35,251 nucleotides of DNA from Spirochaetota bacterium. GTDB lineage: Bacteria; Spirochaetota; Spirochaetia; Treponematales; UBA12059. The stretch is taken from positions 1 through 35,251 of the forward strand of contig JAHIWG010000013.1 in the NCBI GenBank assembly GCA_018816345.1, read 5' to 3'. The notes below the pieces were generated by a model. It searched no databases. It had not been told where the DNA came from and was given only the letters and a program-made list of their open reading frames with translations. Made by a program: the position numbers and the translations under genes. This document shows, one piece after another, positions 15,230 to 22,686 of this stretch. Each line of letters opens with the position of its first letter. Position 1 is the first letter of the stretch.

Positions 15230-16420
15230 TCAGAAAGCGGTCGAGATGCCTACCGTCGGCATGAACATGCCGTACCACGGGTCGGGGAACGGGAAGGCCC
15301 TGATCGCCAGCCGGATGTCCCAGCGGACGCCGTTCCGGATAGTCTGCAGGTAGGGCGCCGCGTCCATGGTCAGGGTATTCGTGTCGAGGTTGGGATTGTA
15401 CGACAGCTCCGCCTCGACTCCGCTCCTGAACGAGCCTTCGGTTATGGCGCCGAATCCTATGTCGAAACGGAATTCCATGGCTCCTGACTCGCTCGTCGCT
15501 CGCTGCAGGTAGTAGGCGGGGTGGAAGAAGAGGCTGAGGACGAGCTCGCCTGGGCCGAAATCGACCCGCGGCTCGAACATGAAATAGAGCATGTCCATGC
15601 GGAACGCCTCGGTCGGGTCCCAGCGCGGGATGCCTATCTGCGCGTAGAAGTCGCCTATGGCTCCCGTATCGAAGTAGAAGAGCAGCCCCGCGCGGTATAC
15701 GCCTACGGCGGAGACCGGGAAGGACGCCCCGGCGAAGGCTTCAAGCTTGACGTTGTCGGCGTCCACGAGGGCTCGGGCGTCGAGCGAGTAGTACCCCGCG
15801 CCTAGCCACGAGTCCTGGTACGCGTAGAGATAGGGCCGGATGGATTCCAGCGGATACGAGAAGCGCAGGCCGGTGCCGTAGGCCTCGTGGAGGCCGTCGT
15901 AGCGACGGCTGGGATCGCCTCCTATGCCGTCGGGGTAGTACATATAGCCGCGGAACTTAGTGGCGAAATCGCTGGCGCCGAAAAGCGTCGTGAAGTCCGA
16001 GCCGGAGCAGAACGTATCGAGGTGGCCTACGAACGTCGCCATTTCCAGCGGCGTGCCGAATAGCCCCTTTACCTGAATCGCCACCGTCCGTAGCGACAGT
16101 CCCGTCGCGGCCTCGAGGTTAGAGGCCGACTCGGCCAGGTCGGCCAGGGTCGCGTCGGCGGGTACGCTCGTAAGCGACTCGGCGGCGCGGAGGTATTCCT
16201 CGACCGCAGCGGTCCTGAATCCGAGCTTGAACCATGCGTCGAATTTAGCCCCGCCCTCTATCAGCATATCTATGCCGACTCGCGTAGAGAGCTCGAAAGC
16301 GCCCGCGGCGTTGAGGCGGCCGTTCGTGAGGAGGCCGATATACGGTATAGACAGGTCCGCGCCGAAGGCCGAGGCGGCGACGCAGGCTAGCATCAGGACA
16401 ATGGCGCTTTTCTTAGGCAT
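15230..16420 (-). CDS. Exported beta-rich protein, probable outer-membrane barrel
   Basis: 396 residues with a signal peptide (1-20, ending ASAFGA). The mature protein is rich in aromatic residues and amphipathic strands (FRMDMLYFMFEPRVDFG, LVLSLFFHPAYYLQ, RWDIRLAIRAF) and ends in a strand with terminal F (VGISTAF), as outer-membrane barrels often do. One helical insert lies at about residues 75-110. I do not recognise the family; it lacks the UPF0164 N-terminal signature of the two barrels upstream. ATG at 16420 has GGGAG seven bases upstream. It is the first gene of a probable two-gene operon. Confidence 0.78.
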   Translation of the reverse strand: MPKKSAIVLMLACVAASAFGADLSIPYIGLLTNGRLNAAGAFELSTRVGIDMLIEGGAKFDAWFKLGFRTAAVEEYLRAAESLTSVPADATLADLAESASNLEAATGLSLRTVAIQVKGLFGTPLEMATFVGHLDTFCSGSDFTTLFGASDFATKFRGYMYYPDGIGGDPSRRYDGLHEAYGTGLRFSYPLESIRPYLYAYQDSWLGAGYYSLDARALVDADNVKLEAFAGASFPVSAVGVYRAGLLFYFDTGAIGDFYAQIGIPRWDPTEAFRMDMLYFMFEPRVDFGPGELVLSLFFHPAYYLQRATSESGAMEFRFDIGFGAITEGSFRSGVEAELSYNPNLDTNTLTMDAAPYLQTIRNGVRWDIRLAIRAFPFPDPWYGMFMPTVGISTAF

Positions 16421-16544
16421 GGTAACGCTCCCGCTCGCTCGATATCCGTCAAAGTAGAATTTAGCGTAGAATCTCTAATAAAGCATCGGCAATTCGGCCC
16501 TTTCTCATGATAGCCGAGCTGGCATCGACATCGCCGGTCTTCCC

Positions 16545-16570
16545 TTGACTAATCCTTCGTTACGTATAAG
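16545..16570 (+). promoter_or_regulatory. Weak candidate promoter of the chemotaxis operon
   Basis: TTGACT (16545-16550) is followed by TATAAG (16565-16570), a spacing of 14 bases that is shorter than usual. AGGG lies three bases before ATG 16583. I looked for a flagellar sigma-28 type element (TAAA, about 15 bases, GCCGATAA) in 16421-16582 and did not find a good one. Confidence 0.25.
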
Positions 16571-16582
16571 ACTACAGGGATA

Positions 16583-19015
16583 ATGAGCGATTATCTCGAC
16601 CCGAACAACCAGGAACTTCTCAAGGATTTTTTCGCCGAGGCCCGCGCCCAGGTGGACGTGCTCGAGCAGAATATCCTCGTCCTCGAGAACGATCCAACCA
16701 ACTACGACGCCGTAGACGAGATCTTCCGCGCCGCGCATACCCTAAAGGGCGGCGCCGGCACCGTCGAGATGACGGAACTCGCCGGATTCACCCACGTCAT
16801 GGAAGATCTCCTCGACGCCATCAGGTCGAAGGCCGTGAGCGTCGACGAGGGCGTCATCGATTCGCTGCTCGCCGGAATCGACGTCATCAAGGCTATGCTC
16901 GATTCCAGGTCGGACGGAGAGCCGTATACTGTAGATACGAGCGACCTCAGGGCCCGCCTCGAGGCGTTCATTCCCGTCAAGGGAGCGAAGCCCGCGCCGA
17001 AGAAGGCTCCCTCCGCGCCCCCTCCCGTTCAGGCCGCCGCGAAGCCGGCGCAACCGTCCTCCCTCTCCGAGTACGAGCTGCTCGAGATGCGCGAGGCCGC
17101 CGGGGCCGATAGGAAAGTCTACCTGCTGACGGTAAACTTCGACGAGACTAACGTGATGAACACCGTCAGCGCGATTCACGCCTTCGCGGCGCTCCGGGAG
17201 TCGGGGACCGTCCTCAAGACGGATCCGGATTTCGAGAGCCTGTACGAGGACGTATTCCATCCCGTCGTCAAGTACTACATCGCTACGAATCGCGGGCCGG
17301 ACGACCTTATCGCCGCCGTCGATATCCCCGACGTCGTCACCTCGGCCACCGTCGAGTCGGTCTCGGCGGACGGTTCGGTAACATCGGCTCCTTCCGCCGC
17401 CCCGGCTACGAAGGCCGCTCCAGCCCCGATAGCGGCTCCCGCTCCCCAGCCCGTCGCGGCCCCTCGGCCCGTCGCGGCTCCCGCGGCGACTCCCTCGGCC
17501 GCGTCGGCTCCGGCGCCCGTAGCGGCTCCGGCGCCCGTAGCGGCCCCGGTATCGGCCGCTCGCGCCGACGAGGAGCGCGAGGATCACGAGGAGAAGGCCG
17601 CCGACGCGAAGAAGGCCTCGAGCCAGTCCGGGACCCTGCTCCGCGTAGATTCGAAGCGCATCGACAATCTCCTTAACCTCGTCTCCGAGACGGTCATCAA
17701 TAAGGCGACCTTCAACCAGATAAGCACCCGCTTCACCGAGCTGCAGGGCGGCTTCCAGGCGTCCCAGGGCCAGATCCGCGAGGGGCTGAAGGACCTCTTC
17801 GACGAGCTTCCCGATTACCTCGCGTCGATACAGGCCGGGCGCTCGGTGAAGGAGATCAAGAAGGAAGTCCTAGAGAAATACAGCGGCCTGTACTCCACGT
17901 TCGACGCCTTCGAGACGGAGCTTAAGACGAACGTGGCTAAATTCCGCTCGACCGCCCAGAACCTCGGCCGCATCACGAGCGAGCTGCAGGAAGGCGTCAT
18001 GCGCATCCGCATGGTGCCTATAAGCCAGATCTTCAGCCGCTTCCCTCGGCTCGTAAGGGACCTGTCCAAGAACCTCAACAAGAAGGTCAACCTCGTCATC
18101 GAGGGCGAGGATACCGAGCTCGACAAGTCCGTCATCGAGGACCTCCTCGACCCGCTAATGCATTCAGTCCGCAACGCCCTCGACCACGGGATAGAGAGCG
18201 TCGCGGACCGGAAGGCCGCCGGGAAGCCCGAGGAGGGCACGGTCATGCTGCGCGCCTCCAACGAGGGCAACATGATCATCATAGAGATAGCGGACGACGG
18301 CAAGGGCATCGACGTCGAGGCGGTCAGGGCCAAGGCCATCGAGCGCGGCATCATACACCCCAACAAGGTCCTCACCGACATCGAGTCGTTCAACCTCATA
18401 TTCGACCCGGGATTCTCCACCGCCGCCAAGATAACGAATATCTCCGGGCGCGGCGTGGGCCTGGACGTCGTCAAGCGGCAGATAGAGAAGCTTAACGGCT
18501 CCGTTACCGTGTCCAGCCAGCGCGGCAAGGGGAGCAAGTTCACCATAAAGCTGCCGCTGACACTCGCGATAATACAGGGCCTGCTCGTCCGCGTCGGCAG
18601 GGAAACGTACTCGATCCCGATCACGAGCGTCATAGAGAGCCATCGGATCAAGCCGTCCGAGATACGGATGATAGACAACTACGAGGTCTTCAACGTACGC
18701 AACGACGTCGTATCGCTCCTGCGCCTCAATAGGCTATTCCGTATCCAGACCGACGAGCGGAGCGACTACTGCTTCGTCGTCATCGTAGGCACGAGCGACA
18801 AGAGGGTAGGCCTCATGGTCGACTCGCTCATAGGCGAGGAGGACGTCGTCATCAAGCCGCTGCGCGACCAGTTCACCAACTCGCCCGGGATAGCGGGCGC
18901 GTCGATACTCGGCGACGGCTCGGTATGCCTCATAATAGACGTGAGCCAGCTCCTGGAGCTCGGCCAGAAAAAAGAGCTCGAGGAGCGTCAGCGCCTCGAA
19001 CTGACAATACGATGA
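16583..19015 (+). CDS. cheA: Chemotaxis histidine kinase CheA
   Basis: 810 residues with the full CheA plan. P1 has phosphoacceptor H52 in FRAAHTLKGGAGT. After an Ala/Pro linker comes a P2-like region (about 163-255), then a long Ala/Pro linker (about 265-325). P3 dimerisation spans about 350-480. The kinase domain has N-box H527-SVRNALDHG, G1 DDGKG at 571-575 and G2 GRGVGLDV near 622. The C-terminal CheW-like P5 spans about 660-800. It phosphorylates CheY in response to receptors. P3 looks some 65 residues longer than I recall for Thermotoga CheA (insert about 380-460). The linker contains two perfect 18-bp tandem copies at 17505-17540. It heads the che operon. Confidence 0.96.
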   Translation: MSDYLDPNNQELLKDFFAEARAQVDVLEQNILVLENDPTNYDAVDEIFRAAHTLKGGAGTVEMTELAGFTHVMEDLLDAIRSKAVSVDEGVIDSLLAGIDVIKAMLDSRSDGEPYTVDTSDLRARLEAFIPVKGAKPAPKKAPSAPPPVQAAAKPAQPSSLSEYELLEMREAAGADRKVYLLTVNFDETNVMNTVSAIHAFAALRESGTVLKTDPDFESLYEDVFHPVVKYYIATNRGPDDLIAAVDIPDVVTSATVESVSADGSVTSAPSAAPATKAAPAPIAAPAPQPVAAPRPVAAPAATPSAASAPAPVAAPAPVAAPVSAARADEEREDHEEKAADAKKASSQSGTLLRVDSKRIDNLLNLVSETVINKATFNQISTRFTELQGGFQASQGQIREGLKDLFDELPDYLASIQAGRSVKEIKKEVLEKYSGLYSTFDAFETELKTNVAKFRSTAQNLGRITSELQEGVMRIRMVPISQIFSRFPRLVRDLSKNLNKKVNLVIEGEDTELDKSVIEDLLDPLMHSVRNALDHGIESVADRKAAGKPEEGTVMLRASNEGNMIIIEIADDGKGIDVEAVRAKAIERGIIHPNKVLTDIESFNLIFDPGFSTAAKITNISGRGVGLDVVKRQIEKLNGSVTVSSQRGKGSKFTIKLPLTLAIIQGLLVRVGRETYSIPITSVIESHRIKPSEIRMIDNYEVFNVRNDVVSLLRLNRLFRIQTDERSDYCFVVIVGTSDKRVGLMVDSLIGEEDVVIKPLRDQFTNSPGIAGASILGDGSVCLIIDVSQLLELGQKKELEERQRLELTIR

Positions 19016-19034
19016 CGACGGAAGCGAGAATCGC

Positions 19035-20372
19035 ATGAGCGTACAGGCAGCCGAGAGGCGCGAGGCCGATGCCAGGCCTGACGATAAGAAGGAACGCGCC
19101 GAGAAGGTCGATTTCAAGATGGTGACGTTTTCCTTGGCGGGCAAGGAATACGGCATCGATATAATGAACGTCAAGGAGATAGCGAGCGCGGGCCGGTTCA
19201 CCTACGTCCCTAACGCGGCTCCCTTCGTAAGGGGCGTCTACAACCTCCGCGGCGACATCATCTCGATAATCGACCTCAGGACAATGTTCCACCTGCCGGC
19301 GGGACGCAAGGACGACGACGCGCTCGAGAGCCTACTCATCCTACGGGTCGGGGACCACGTGTTCGGGGTCATCGTCGACAATATCGACAAGGTCGTCGGC
19401 GTCTCCAGCGCGGGCATCCAGCCTCCGCACCCTATCTTCGGCGATATCAACGTCAAGTACATAAAGGGCATCATCGAGAACCTCGGCAAGCTATACATAA
19501 TCCTAAACGTGGAGAAGCTCTTCGCCCCCAAGAGCGACGAGGAGCCTTCCGCCCAGGCCGCGCCCGCGGCGATGATGGCCGCGCCGACGCCCGCGGCCAG
19601 GGACGCCTTCCCGGGCGCGGCTCCCGTAGATACCGGGGACGTAAACGCCGACTTCATCCGCGAGACGCTGTTCGCCTTCAAGCGCTTCGGCGTCTCGGCG
19701 GTAAACGAGGGATGGTTCAAGGCGAGGTACGCCGAATGGTGCTCTTCCCGCGCCGCCGCCGACGTGCAGCTCAAGGAGCAGACGGAGGCCGACCAGTTCC
19801 TCGAGCCGTTCTACTCGCCGTGCACGGGAGAGCTCTGGTCCGAGGCCTACGCCGAGGCGATGATGGCCGCCTTGCCCAGGATCAACTCCAATTCGATCAA
19901 CGTATGGAACCCCGGTTGCGGGAAGGGCTACGAGACCTACTCGATGGCCGTAATGCTCAGGAGGGCGTACCCGGAGGCCCGAATAAAGATATGGGCCAAC
20001 GATTCCGACCTTCTCGCCATCTCCATGGCGCCGAATATGGTATTCACTCCCGAGGACGTCCCCGAGATGTATAGGGAGATGATGGTGAAGGGAAGGAACG
20101 GGTATACCTTCAATCAGCCGATCAAGGACTCGATATTCTTCGAGTTCCACGACGTGATGAACAGCAACCCGGTCCCTCCGGTAGATATAGTGCTTAGCCG
20201 CGATACCGTCTCGTTCCTATCGTCGGCCGATCAGAATAAGTTGCTCGCCGATTTTAGCGAGAAGGCCAAGCAAGGCGGCGCCGTGATCCTCGGATCGAGC
20301 GAGCGGATGCCGTCGGACGGATGGAACCGGGCGAACGTCGAGGTCGTCTCGGTTTATGTGAAGGGGGCCTAG
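19035..20372 (+). CDS. CheW fused to a CheR-like domain
   Basis: 445 residues. The N-terminal CheW domain (about 25-165) has VRGVYNLRGDIISIIDLR, the usual CheW core, and couples receptors to CheA. An Ala/Pro linker (about 166-200) leads to a C-terminal domain (about 203-445) resembling the CheR methyltransferase. N290-VWNPGCGKGYETYS aligns with CheR's SAM motif (W-A-CSTGEEPYS), KIWANDSD with its following acidic strand, and VLSRDTVSFL with CheR's RNVLIYF. Key positions differ (GYETYS for GEEPYS; TGELWSE where CheR has TxFFR), so catalysis is doubtful. CheW-CheR-like fusions are known from Treponema, where they join the receptor array. GGAAG precedes the start; it sits between cheA and cheX. 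Confidence 0.92.
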   Translation: MSVQAAERREADARPDDKKERAEKVDFKMVTFSLAGKEYGIDIMNVKEIASAGRFTYVPNAAPFVRGVYNLRGDIISIIDLRTMFHLPAGRKDDDALESLLILRVGDHVFGVIVDNIDKVVGVSSAGIQPPHPIFGDINVKYIKGIIENLGKLYIILNVEKLFAPKSDEEPSAQAAPAAMMAAPTPAARDAFPGAAPVDTGDVNADFIRETLFAFKRFGVSAVNEGWFKARYAEWCSSRAAADVQLKEQTEADQFLEPFYSPCTGELWSEAYAEAMMAALPRINSNSINVWNPGCGKGYETYSMAVMLRRAYPEARIKIWANDSDLLAISMAPNMVFTPEDVPEMYREMMVKGRNGYTFNQPIKDSIFFEFHDVMNSNPVPPVDIVLSRDTVSFLSSADQNKLLADFSEKAKQGGAVILGSSERMPSDGWNRANVEVVSVYVKGA

Positions 20373-20405
20373 TATGGCCCTGAACGCAGCGCACGGGAGA
20401 ACGGC

Positions 20406-20870
20406 ATGAGAGTAGAGTATATCAATCCATTCGTCGAGAGCGCCTTCAACGTCATGAAGGAAGTGCTCTTGGCTGACGTGAAGCGCGGCGAGCTGTACCT
20501 AAAGTCGACCTCCATGCCGGTCATGGGCGTCGCGGCCATAGTCGGGCTCGCGGGGGACGTAGAGGGCCGCGTATTATTCGATATGGATAGGCCTACGGCG
20601 CTCAAGATCGCGTCGGCGATGAACGGCGAGGAGATCACGACCATGGACGACCTCGCCAAGGCCACGATCACCGAGCTCGCCAATATGATCACCGCCCAGG
20701 CGGTCACGAAGCTGCACGAGCTCGGGTTCCGTTTCGACCTGACGCCGCCGGCCATATTCACCGGGGACAATATGGAGGTCTCGAACCAGGACGTTGAGGC
20801 CCTCATCGTCCCTATGGAGACCCCGCAAGGCAAGGTCGAGATAAACGTCGCCATCCGGGAACGGGCATAG
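20406..20870 (+). CDS. cheX: CheY-P phosphatase CheX
   Basis: 154 residues, close to the usual length. CheX removes phosphate from CheY and is the main such phosphatase in spirochaetes, which lack CheZ. The catalytic E-x-x-N motif is E90-L-A-N93 in ATITELANMITAQA. The beginning INPFVESAFNVMKEVL and the FDMDRPTALKIASAMNGEE stretch are also typical. It lies 33 bases after the CheW fusion and 11 bases before cheY, so all are one operon. Confidence 0.94.
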   Translation: MRVEYINPFVESAFNVMKEVLLADVKRGELYLKSTSMPVMGVAAIVGLAGDVEGRVLFDMDRPTALKIASAMNGEEITTMDDLAKATITELANMITAQAVTKLHELGFRFDLTPPAIFTGDNMEVSNQDVEALIVPMETPQGKVEINVAIRERA

Positions 20871-20881
20871 GGAGGCGGCGC

Positions 20882-21319
20882 ATGAAGACTAAAGAAGATT
20901 TCCCGTCGATCAACGAGCGCGTCCCCGAGGGCCAGCGCCCCGACGGCGTCCCGTTCAGGGTGCTCGTCGTCGACGACTCCATGTTCGTCGCCAAGCAGAT
21001 AACCCAGATCCTGACCTCCGAGGGCTACGACGTCGTCGGCCAGGCGGCGGACGGCCTCCAGGGACTGGAGCGCTACAAGGAGCTCTATCCTAACGTCGAC
21101 CTGGTCACCATGGATATCACGATGCCGAACATGGACGGCCTGACCGCTCTGTCCAAGATAATCGAATTCGACAAGAACGCCCGCGTCATTATGATAAGCG
21201 CGCTTGGCAAGCAGGACCTCGTGAAGCAGGCGCTGCTCACCGGAGCCAAGAACTACATAGTCAAGCCGCTGGACCGGAAGAAGGTGCTCGAGCGCATTTC
21301 TCACGTATTATCGAAGTGA
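20882..21319 (+). CDS. cheY: Chemotaxis response regulator CheY
   Basis: 145 residues, a single receiver domain with an extra N-terminal tail of about 25 residues. The acid pocket is D31-D32 (VVDDS), the phosphoacceptor D78 (VTMDITMP), the switch residue S106 (MISALG, Ser in place of the Thr of enteric CheY) and K128 (IVKPL). Phospho-CheY made by CheA binds the flagellar switch to change rotation. GGAGG lies a few bases upstream of ATG 20882. The operon ends here; no hairpin follows, but a tRNA promoter begins 14 bases on. Confidence 0.95.
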   Translation: MKTKEDFPSINERVPEGQRPDGVPFRVLVVDDSMFVAKQITQILTSEGYDVVGQAADGLQGLERYKELYPNVDLVTMDITMPNMDGLTALSKIIEFDKNARVIMISALGKQDLVKQALLTGAKNYIVKPLDRKKVLERISHVLSK

Positions 21320-21332
21320 CGCCTCCCGGTGA

Positions 21333-21362
21333 TTGACAAGCCGGGCGCCGCTCTGGTATAAA
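21333..21362 (+). promoter_or_regulatory. Promoter of tRNA-Val
   Basis: TTGACA (21333-21338) and TATAAA (21357-21362) are 18 bases apart, close to the sigma-70 consensus. About 56 bases of 5' leader would precede the mature tRNA. Confidence 0.7.
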
Positions 21363-21418
21363 AACCCGTCGACGCGTAACGCGTAGCTTTTAGCGAAGCG
21401 GGAACGCCGGCACGGTTA

Positions 21419-21492
21419 GGGCGGTTAGCTCAGTTGGTTAGAGCACCAGTATGACACGCTGGGGGTCACAAGTTCGACTCTTGTACCGCCCA
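21419..21492 (+). tRNA. tRNA-Val (anticodon GAC)
   Basis: 74 bases form a complete cloverleaf. GGGCGGT pairs with ACCGCCC, the D stem is GCTC/GAGC, and the anticodon stem CCAGT/GCTGG (one T-G pair) holds loop ATGACAC, anticodon GAC. The T stem ACAAG/CTTGT holds TTCGACT, and the discriminator is A. CCA is not encoded. Confidence 0.95.
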
Positions 21493-21499
21493 TTTCGAT

Positions 21500-21537
21500 T
21501 CGAGGCCGTCCTGATGGGCGGCCTCGATCATTTTAAA
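21500..21537 (+). terminator. Rho-independent terminator after tRNA-Val
   Basis: A perfect 9-bp stem TCGAGGCCG (21500-21508) with CGGCCTCGA (21519-21527) and a ten-base loop is followed by TCATTTTAAA. The convergent phosphatase gene ends 8 bases further, so it may serve both strands. Confidence 0.7.
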
Positions 21538-21544
21538 CGCAGCT

Positions 21545-22636
21545 TTAGTTGAGAGGCTCTCCGCAGATCAACTCCGGGATTTGGCTGTTGTCCATGGTCC
21601 CGGAAAAGCGTCTCGAGCCCGCTCCCCACGCGTACACGGGGACGTTCACGGCGCTATGGGCGGTCGTGGAGAACTTGCCTGAGACGCTGCCGATCCCGCC
21701 CGAGACATCGATGAGCCCGCCTGTCTCGTGGTCGGCCAGGACGAGTATCAGCGTATCGGACCCGCCGGCCGCCCGCTCGAGCGCCGCCTTGACGGCCTCG
21801 TTCAGCTCCAGTAGCTCATAGACGGCGCGCATGAGGTCGTTGGCATGGCAGGCGGTATCGATGAGCCCGCCTTCGACGACGAGGAAGAACCCGTCGGGGT
21901 CGGCCGATAGAAGTTCTAGCGCCTTGCGCGTCATCGAGCCGAGGCTCGGTAGATCGCCGAGTCCGTCCGCCATGTACGGCATAGGCCCGGAGCCGAATTG
22001 GCCGCTGACGCGCATCGATTCGGAAGCGCCTCGGGGATTCGCGAGCGCCGCGAGGCCGGCCTCGTCGACAACGACCGCGTAGCCGTTGGCCTCGGCTAGG
22101 CCGGCGCTTATTCCGTAGCCGCCGCCTCCGAGCATCAGGTCCGGCCCCGCGCCGGCGAACATGTCCGCCGCTATGGCGTCTGTCATGGAGCGGGACGCCC
22201 GGTGCGCCGCGAAGGCCGCCGGCGTCGCGTCGCTCAGGTGCTTGGTGCTTACGATTCCCGAGGCTTTCCCCATGGACTCGTAATGCTCGAGCAGGGTAAG
22301 GAGCGGCGAGCCGTCCCCAGGTAGGCGTACGCTTATGACGCCGTTGTTCACCTTGACTCCGGTGGCGATGGCCGTGGCCGCGGCCGCGGAATCCGTTATG
22401 GCCGAGTCGGCGGAACGCGTGGTAAGGCTGCCTCCATGGGGGAAGGCCTGGAATACGAGCCCCGCCTCGATCCCCGAGCTATAGAGGCTCGCGGCCCTTA
22501 CCTGCTCCGGGCCCATGCCGTCGCCGACGAAGAGTATCACGTTCCTCGGGACTGCTTCCTGGGCGCCGGGCCATTCGCAGGCTCCCGAGCCCAGGATGAG
22601 CGTTAGGGCTAGTATCGAGCGGATTCTCGTACGCAT
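21545..22636 (-). CDS. Alkaline phosphatase, exported (possible lipoprotein)
   Basis: 363 residues. A signal peptide ends at or near C20 (LGSGAC, a loose lipobox). The catalytic plan of the alkaline phosphatase superfamily is clear: metal ligand D39 in LFVGDGMG, nucleophile S83 in ITDSAAAATAIATG, the metal-binding block EGGLIDTACHAND and the ADHETGG block. It would hydrolyse phosphate monoesters outside the inner membrane to supply phosphate. It is shorter than E. coli PhoA (about 450 mature residues). ATG 22636 has no ribosome-binding site; TATACT lies six bases before it. A gap of 50 bases separates it from the radical SAM gene upstream. Confidence 0.93.
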   Translation of the reverse strand: MRTRIRSILALTLILGSGACEWPGAQEAVPRNVILFVGDGMGPEQVRAASLYSSGIEAGLVFQAFPHGGSLTTRSADSAITDSAAAATAIATGVKVNNGVISVRLPGDGSPLLTLLEHYESMGKASGIVSTKHLSDATPAAFAAHRASRSMTDAIAADMFAGAGPDLMLGGGGYGISAGLAEANGYAVVVDEAGLAALANPRGASESMRVSGQFGSGPMPYMADGLGDLPSLGSMTRKALELLSADPDGFFLVVEGGLIDTACHANDLMRAVYELLELNEAVKAALERAAGGSDTLILVLADHETGGLIDVSGGIGSVSGKFSTTAHSAVNVPVYAWGAGSRRFSGTMDNSQIPELICGEPLN

Positions 22637-22648
22637 AGCGCTAGTATA
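22637..22648 (-). promoter_or_regulatory. Leaderless-type promoter: TATACT six bases before ATG
   Basis: On the minus strand TATACT (22648-22643) is followed by AGCGCT and ATG at 22636. No -35 element is evident at the expected place. Confidence 0.5.
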
Positions 22649-22686
22649 ATGCCCGCGGCGTGGCGCCGGGGTGAGATTCGCGAAGG

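Noticed and set aside
16421-16582. Flagellar sigma-28 promoter before cheA
   Set aside because: No TAAA with correctly spaced GCCGATAA-like element was found; only a weak sigma-70-like pair.
17505-17540. Two perfect 18-bp copies in cheA considered as a regulatory repeat
   Set aside because: They lie in the low-complexity Ala/Pro linker between P2 and P3 and are explained by repeated Pro-Val-Ala-Ala-Pro-Ala coding.
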